NCBI GenBank assembly: GCA_035281745.1
Contig: DATEDI010000040.1
Location: 248,001-312,000, forward strand
Direction of reading: 5' to 3'
From: 66-474 sp035281745
GTDB lineage: Bacteria; Pseudomonadota; Gammaproteobacteria; Xanthomonadales; Rhodanobacteraceae
Length of the DNA stretch: 64,000 nt
Positions 60,078-64,000 of this stretch are shown here, piece after piece. The translations under genes were made by a program, and so were the position numbers. The notes beneath the pieces were generated by a model. The model did no database searches, was not told the origin of the DNA, and was given only the letters and a program-made list of their open reading frames with translations. Positions within the stretch are counted from its first letter, which is position 1; each line of letters begins with the position of its first letter.

Positions 60078-62420
60078 TCAGCCGCCCGCCTTCGGATTCG
60101 GAATCCGGAATTCATGCGGCGGCATGTCGTCCGCAAGATTCCGCACGAACCAGTCCCAACGCCGCCGCGTCACGTATGACGAATCCTCGCCGTAGCCGTG
60201 GTGTTGGTTAGGCAGGATCAGCATTTCAAAATCCTTGTTCGCCTTGATCAGCGCATTCACCACGAGGTAGGTGTTGCTGATCGGCACGTTGTCGTCGATC
60301 TCGCCGTGCACCAGCATCAGGTGACCCTTCAGGTTCTTCGCGAGTAACTGGCTGGCCTGGTTGTCGTAATTGGTGGTGCCGTCCGGGTTGGTCACCAGCA
60401 GGCCCTGGTACTTCTCGCCCCAATCATTCTCGTAGTTGCGGTTGTCGTGGTTGCCGCTCTCCGCCCAGCCGGCCTTGAAGAAATCCGGATAGCGGAACAT
60501 CGCGGCCGCGGTGGCGTTGCCGCCGCCCGAATGGCCCCAGATGCCGACGCGATCGAGGTCGATCCACGGATGCCGCTTGGCCAGTTCCCGGATGCCGGCG
60601 ACCTGATCGGGCAGCGTGTCGTCGCCCATGTTGCCGTACCAGTAATGATGGAAACTCGTCGAGCGCCACGGCGTGCCCATGCCGTCGATCGCGACCACGA
60701 TGAATCCGAGTTCTGCCATCGCCTGGTGATCGGCGCGCGCGGCCAGGAAACTGCGGCCACGCACCGAGCCGGTCTGCGGACCGGGATAGATGTAATCGAT
60801 CACCGGATACTTCTTGTGCGGGTCGAAGTTCGTCGGCTTGAACATCATGCCGTACAGCGTGGTCTTGCCGTCGCGCGCCTTCACGGTGATCGGAATCGGC
60901 GGTACCCAGCCCACCGCTTCGAGGCGTGAAATGTCGGCCTTCGCGACGCTCGCGATCACATGGCCATCTTCGCTTGCACGTAACACCGTCACCGGTGGCG
61001 CGGTCGGTGTCGAGTAGCTGTCGACAAAATACTTGCCGTCCGGCGACATCGTGATGGTGTGGTCGGCGTCTTTCGGCGTCAGCAGCGTGGTCTTGCCGCT
61101 GTCGATGTCGACCTTGAAGAACTGCTTGTAATACGGATTCAAGCCCGGCGTGCGCCCCACGCCCACGAACCACAGCGTGCGCGTGGCGCGGTCGAGGTGC
61201 AGCACTTCGGCGACGTTGCCCTCACCCGAAGTCACCGGCCGCAGTTGCTTGCCGGTCTTGAGGTCGTACAGGTACAGGTTGTTCCAGTCGTTTTGTTCGG
61301 ATGGCCAGATCGCCTGATTCGTTTTGGGCAGGTATTGCCAATTCACCCGGCCGTGGCCGCTTTCGTAGTAATCCCTGGCGGTGAATTCGAACGCGGTGCG
61401 CGTCGCGCCGGTTTCGGCGTTGGCTATGCGGAAGGTTTCATGCTGACGATCCCGTGAGGTTTCAACCAGCGCCAGCGTGTTGCCATCCGGCGCCCACTTC
61501 ACGTCACTCCATGCATACGGCTCGCCGTCATCGCAGGCCAGCGTGTCGCATAACGTGGACAGGCGCTGTTCCGGCGCCATCTTCAGGCGCACCATCTTGT
61601 TCGTGGCGACATCGATCACCACCGGCTCGATCATGAATACCTTGTCGTCGCCCGGCAGCGGGTATTTCCACGCATCCAGCTTCGGGTGCCCGACCCGCGT
61701 GTCGACGGTGTACATCTCGCCGACTTCTCGCTGGTCCTGCCGATAGGTCGCGATCTTTTTCGAATCGGGCGACCAGCGCACGATCGCGCCATCGCCGTGG
61801 ATCCAACCCGCGTTCTGCGTCGCGTAGCCGTAATCCTTGACGCCATCGCGCGTCAATTGCGTTTCCTTGCCGGTCGCGAGATCGCGCACCCACAGGTTCC
61901 AGTCGCGCACGAACGCGAGCAGCTTGCCATTCGGCGACAACGCGCCGACTTCGCTGCCGGTCTTCAGCATCTTGTCGCGCGCGGTGCAAACGCCGACTCC
62001 CGCCAGGTCACAGCGATACCATGCATCGCCAAGCTGCACGTCCAGATCGCCGCCCGGCAAGACATGGAAGTCGAAGCCGCGCGCCGGCCACTTGCTGGCG
62101 TCCGTCGGCTTGCCGCGCGCCCTGCCCAGCGCCCCGGCGAGCTTCACCTGATCGAAAGCCGGCACGATCTTGCCGGTCGCGGCATCCATTTCCATGACGT
62201 GATCGCCCGACGCGTCGTGGTCGCGGTACCAGAAATGCGTGTCGTCCAGCCAATTGACGCGCTGCACGTCATGGTCGACCAGCGGGTCGGCATTCTGCGG
62301 AAGAAACTTGGCCGCCCGCGCGTAATCGGCATCGGCAAGCTGCCGTGCATGCGCCTGCGCCGCGCCGAACGTCAGCGCGCCCGCCAGCAGCACGCACGCT
62401 ATCCCGCGAATCGATGACAT
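60078..62420 (-). CDS. Exported S9 family dipeptidyl peptidase (DPP-IV-like)
   Basis: This 780-residue protein has a signal peptide (about 1-26, ending AHARQ) at ATG 62420, with GGGAG upstream. The N-terminal two-thirds is a beta-propeller with several WSPDSKK-, APDGN-, SPDGK-type blades. The C-terminal alpha/beta-hydrolase has the nucleophile in GIWGHSGGGNA, the acid in VHGEIDDNVP and the histidine in LPNQHHGYG. S9B enzymes remove X-Pro dipeptides from peptides in the periplasm or outside the cell. The propeller blade carries CDLAGVGVC, a possible disulfide. It is monocistronic; positions 59915-60077 upstream of the efflux operon show nothing. Confidence 0.93.
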   Translation of the reverse strand: MSSIRGIACVLLAGALTFGAAQAHARQLADADYARAAKFLPQNADPLVDHDVQRVNWLDDTHFWYRDHDASGDHVMEMDAATGKIVPAFDQVKLAGALGRARGKPTDASKWPARGFDFHVLPGGDLDVQLGDAWYRCDLAGVGVCTARDKMLKTGSEVGALSPNGKLLAFVRDWNLWVRDLATGKETQLTRDGVKDYGYATQNAGWIHGDGAIVRWSPDSKKIATYRQDQREVGEMYTVDTRVGHPKLDAWKYPLPGDDKVFMIEPVVIDVATNKMVRLKMAPEQRLSTLCDTLACDDGEPYAWSDVKWAPDGNTLALVETSRDRQHETFRIANAETGATRTAFEFTARDYYESGHGRVNWQYLPKTNQAIWPSEQNDWNNLYLYDLKTGKQLRPVTSGEGNVAEVLHLDRATRTLWFVGVGRTPGLNPYYKQFFKVDIDSGKTTLLTPKDADHTITMSPDGKYFVDSYSTPTAPPVTVLRASEDGHVIASVAKADISRLEAVGWVPPIPITVKARDGKTTLYGMMFKPTNFDPHKKYPVIDYIYPGPQTGSVRGRSFLAARADHQAMAELGFIVVAIDGMGTPWRSTSFHHYWYGNMGDDTLPDQVAGIRELAKRHPWIDLDRVGIWGHSGGGNATAAAMFRYPDFFKAGWAESGNHDNRNYENDWGEKYQGLLVTNPDGTTNYDNQASQLLAKNLKGHLMLVHGEIDDNVPISNTYLVVNALIKANKDFEMLILPNQHHGYGEDSSYVTRRRWDWFVRNLADDMPPHEFRIPNPKAGG

Positions 62421-62512
62421 GGCTATCTCCCGGTCACAAAGCTGGTACGCAACCCGTCGATGCTAGCCCGGTCGACGCGTGGCAGCCCCTGCCAAAAGTT
62501 GGGATGCGCGCC

Positions 62513-62785
62513 TCAGCCCCGATAGACGCGTCTGCGGCCGCTGGCCGGCGACAAATCGATCAGCAACGCAATCACGATGCCGACGATCGGCCACAACGTC
62601 CACTGGCCGTGGAACCAGTGCTGCACCGCGGTGTACCAGAGCAGCGTGGTGGGCAGGAAGATGAAGCCCAGCAACGGCCATAGCGCAATGCTGAAGATGC
62701 CGCTGAACCAGCTCGTGAACAGCCACAGCAGCACGATCACCACGCGGGGGACGAACAAAGCGAACAGCACCATCAGGCAGGGCAT
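62513..62785 (-). CDS. Small membrane protein of unknown function
   Basis: This 90-residue protein begins MPCLMVLFALFVPRVVIVLL with an AGGAGG site upstream. It has three hydrophobic helices (about 3-23, 29-50, 63-78). The pattern WFSGIFSIALWPLLGFIFLPTTLLWYTAVQHWFHGQW is shared by small conserved bacterial membrane proteins of unknown role. It is 27 nt downstream of the VOC gene on the same strand, so probably cotranscribed with it. Confidence 0.8.
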   Translation of the reverse strand: MPCLMVLFALFVPRVVIVLLWLFTSWFSGIFSIALWPLLGFIFLPTTLLWYTAVQHWFHGQWTLWPIVGIVIALLIDLSPASGRRRVYRG

Positions 62786-62812
62786 GCGAATCCTCCTATC
62801 CTTTTGCCGCGA

Positions 62813-63253
62813 TCAGGTTTTGCCGTGGACCCGCGAGCCGGGTATCGGCGGGCCTTTCAATTCCACCACGTTGCCCTCGGGGTCCAGCACGTAAATCGAC
62901 GGTCCCTCGCCTTCCGCACCGTAGCGCATCCCGATGTCGCCCACGCGCGCGCCATGTGCCTCGAGGTGCGCGACGATCACGGCCTCGTCGTAGCCTTCGA
63001 CGCTGAGACAGATGTGGTCGACGTTGTGGCCTTCCGCACCTGGCGCCGCGCCGCCCTGCAGGCCGAGCTTGCCGTCGACCTCGACGAGGTCGATCAGCGA
63101 ATCGCCGGCACGCAACTGGAACAAGCCGATGCCCGGCTGGTCCAATTCGGGCGTGCAACCGAGCACGTCGCAATAGAATCGCCGCATCGCCGCGACGTTT
63201 CGCACGCGCAGCACCACGTGGTCGAGCCGGCGCAGGCGGAAGGGTATGGGCAT
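62813..63253 (-). CDS. VOC (glyoxalase/dioxygenase fold) protein
   Basis: This 146-residue protein starts MPIPFRLRRLDHVVLRVRNV at ATG 63253. The frame is open 111 codons further, across the riboswitch leader, so the internal ATG is chosen. LDHVVLRVRNVAAMRRFYCDVLGC and NVDHICLSVEGYDEAVIVAHLE carry the two metal-binding His positions, and YVLDPEGNVVELKGP the final Glu. The family covers glyoxalase I, fosfomycin resistance and dioxygenases; the substrate is unknown. It is divergent from gcvP, with the glycine riboswitch in the shared gap. Confidence 0.88.
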   Translation of the reverse strand: MPIPFRLRRLDHVVLRVRNVAAMRRFYCDVLGCTPELDQPGIGLFQLRAGDSLIDLVEVDGKLGLQGGAAPGAEGHNVDHICLSVEGYDEAVIVAHLEAHGARVGDIGMRYGAEGEGPSIYVLDPEGNVVELKGPPIPGSRVHGKT

Positions 63254-63313
63254 CAGGAAGCTCTTCGCTGAATGCGAAAGGCGATGGTAAGGCATCCTCG
63301 AAAGGGACACCTG

Positions 63314-63319
63314 TATAAT
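63314..63319 (+). promoter_or_regulatory. -10 element upstream of the glycine riboswitch
   Basis: TATAAT, a consensus -10 hexamer, is followed 7 nt later by the start of the riboswitch, so transcription would begin at about 63326. The -35 region (about 63291-63296, GGCATC) is weak. Confidence 0.75.
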
Positions 63320-63326
63320 CGCCAAC

Positions 63327-63397
63327 GTGGTGGAAGAAGCAGCCCTGCTGCTGCCGAAGGCGCAACGCCCGTAATCGCTCAGGCCCGATACCACCAC
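63327..63397 (+). ncRNA. Glycine riboswitch, aptamer 1
   Basis: P1 pairs GTGGTGG (63327-63333) with CCACCAC (63391-63397). Inside are the conserved GCCGAAGGCGCAAC segment and CGCTCAGGCCCGATACC, the core of the glycine-binding fold. It lies 8 nt upstream of aptamer 2, as in tandem switches that bind glycine cooperatively, and ahead of gcvP. Confidence 0.93.
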
Positions 63398-63405
63398 ATG
63401 CAAAA

Positions 63406-63509
63406 CTCTGGAGAGACCGGCTTTCGATGCATCGGAAGAACCGGCGCCGAAGGGGCAAGAAGCGCGATTCGAGTGTCGCGCTTTCAAACTCTCAGGCAAA
63501 CGGACAGAG
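63406..63509 (+). ncRNA. Glycine riboswitch, aptamer 2
   Basis: CTCTG (63406-63410) pairs with CAGAG (63505-63509). GGAGAGACCGGC is followed by CGCCGAAGGGGCAA and, after a variable stem, AACTCTCAGGCAAACGGACAGAGG, which is the consensus of glycine-aptamer 2. It would turn on expression of gcvP when glycine is high. The expression platform is probably the ~170 nt between it and the gcvP start, which also contains a repeat copy. Confidence 0.95.
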
Positions 63510-63520
63510 GGGCATATTCG

Positions 63521-63660
63521 TGCGATCGTCCATGATCGCCGCATCGTTGCCACTCGATAATCCACCTTGCCCTTCCCAGTCCACAAAGACCAGAACGGCC
63601 ATCCCTGGCCCGACTTTCCACAACAGCCGCTTCGAGCGAGACGCTGTCGTCAGCGCTCGT
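63521..63660 (+). repeat. Solitary copy of the twin-palindrome repeat family in the gcvP leader
   Basis: The left palindrome GCGATCGTCCATGATCGC (63522-63539) is followed 75 nt later by CAGAACGGCCATCCCTGGCC (right palindrome 63597-63610). CGACTTTCC and the tail CAACAGCCGCTTCGAGC come next. It lies between aptamer 2 and the gcvP ATG, so it is transcribed in the leader. Confidence 0.85.
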
Positions 63661-63682
63661 CCAAAATACGGACCTCTTCGCC

Positions 63683-64000
63683 ATGACCCAGCACGTCCCT
63701 TCCCTGCACGAACTCGAACAGCACGACGCTTTCATCGCGCGCCATGTCGGCCCCGATGACACCGAAATCGCACACATGCTGAAGGCGGTCGGATACGACT
63801 CGCTGGACGCGCTGGTCGATGCAATCGTGCCCGCGACGATCCGCCAGAAGAACCCGCTGGCGCTGCCGCCGGCCGTGACCGAAACCGAAGCTCTGGCCAA
63901 AATTCGCGCGATCGCGGACAAGAACGAGGTCTTCAAGAGCTTCATCGGCCAGGGTTATCACGGCACCCACACGCCGCTCGTCATCCTGCGCAACATCCTG
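63683..64000 (+). CDS. gcvP: Glycine dehydrogenase (decarboxylating), N-terminal part; runs off the window
   Basis: The start is ATG 63683 and 106 residues are visible with no stop. MTQHVPSLHELEQHDAFIARHVGPDD, MLKAVGYDSLDALVDAIVP and FKSFIGQGYHGTHTPLVILRN match the start of glycine cleavage P protein. GcvP decarboxylates glycine with PLP and passes the aminomethyl group to the H protein. The PLP lysine lies beyond the window. It is preceded by a tandem glycine riboswitch, in keeping with its substrate. Confidence 0.96.
   Translation, partial: MTQHVPSLHELEQHDAFIARHVGPDDTEIAHMLKAVGYDSLDALVDAIVPATIRQKNPLALPPAVTETEALAKIRAIADKNEVFKSFIGQGYHGTHTPLVILRNIL

Noticed and set aside
63254..63586. An N-terminal extension of the VOC protein across the gcvP leader.
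   Set aside because: The extension is antisense to the glycine riboswitch and repeat, and the family starts near ATG 63253.

Overview
The window is GC-rich, densely coded chromosomal DNA from a gammaproteobacterium, most likely order Xanthomonadales and plausibly family Rhodanobacteraceae. The evidence is the gene order lepA-lepB-DUF4845-rnc-era-recO, the ydbH/ydbL pair, the many TonB, RND and S9/S15 peptidase genes, GC-biased codons, and tRNA and riboswitch sequences of gammaproteobacterial type. The family-level assignment is an inference. No rRNA, prophage, insertion sequence, plasmid origin or CRISPR array was seen.

Layout. 0-9.3 kb: the 3' end of a cardiolipin synthase-like gene, xseA, an aldehyde dehydrogenase, a large membrane EAL protein with a periplasmic solute-binding domain, and an MsbA-like ABC exporter. 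9.3-16.3 kb (minus strand): a cold-shock protein, a purine-salvage/cell-wall-recycling run (MTIP-hpt-nagZ with 4-nt overlaps), rlmD, and the ydbL/ydbH envelope-lipid pair. A receiver-Hpt protein lies divergently from ydbH. 17-26.8 kb (minus): recO, era, rnc, DUF4845, an exported S15-type hydrolase, lepB, lepA, a lipoprotein, coaD and rsmD. 27.2-36.9 kb (mostly plus): ftsY, an AsmA-like protein, mutY, a YggX protein, a fatty-acid hydroxylase-like protein, a Tat-exported multicopper oxidase, and a PLP enzyme-GST-AhpD-like run. 37-41.4 kb (minus): tRNA-Phe, an alkyltransferase-like protein, rlmB and rnr. 41.5-47.1 kb (minus): DUF4242 protein, di-haem peroxidase, a membrane Ser/Thr kinase with a repeat-rich tail, and an ECF-type sigma factor. 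47-52.6 kb: an exported peroxiredoxin, tRNA-Leu with terminator, and a TonB receptor-YfiR-histidine kinase-response regulator operon. 53-64 kb: a small beta-barrel protein, an RND efflux operon (outer membrane factor, adaptor, CzcA-like pump), a DPP-IV-like S9 peptidase, a VOC protein, and the start of gcvP behind a tandem glycine riboswitch.

The most unusual signal is non-coding. A repeat family carries two short palindromes whose starts are always 73-75 nt apart. Seven copies are visible: four head-to-tail copies fill almost the whole gap between divergent rsmD and ftsY, and three solitary copies lie elsewhere, one of them between the glycine riboswitch and the gcvP start codon. Two further classes of intergenic palindromic repeat are also present.

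Other points of note are a YfiR gene next to a histidine kinase whose periplasmic region resembles that of the diguanylate cyclase YfiN; a YdbL protein that seems to carry the lipidated YnbE-like strand because no ynbE is present; a 148-nt overlap of mutY with the yggX-like gene; and an EAL protein whose GGDEF signature is degenerate.
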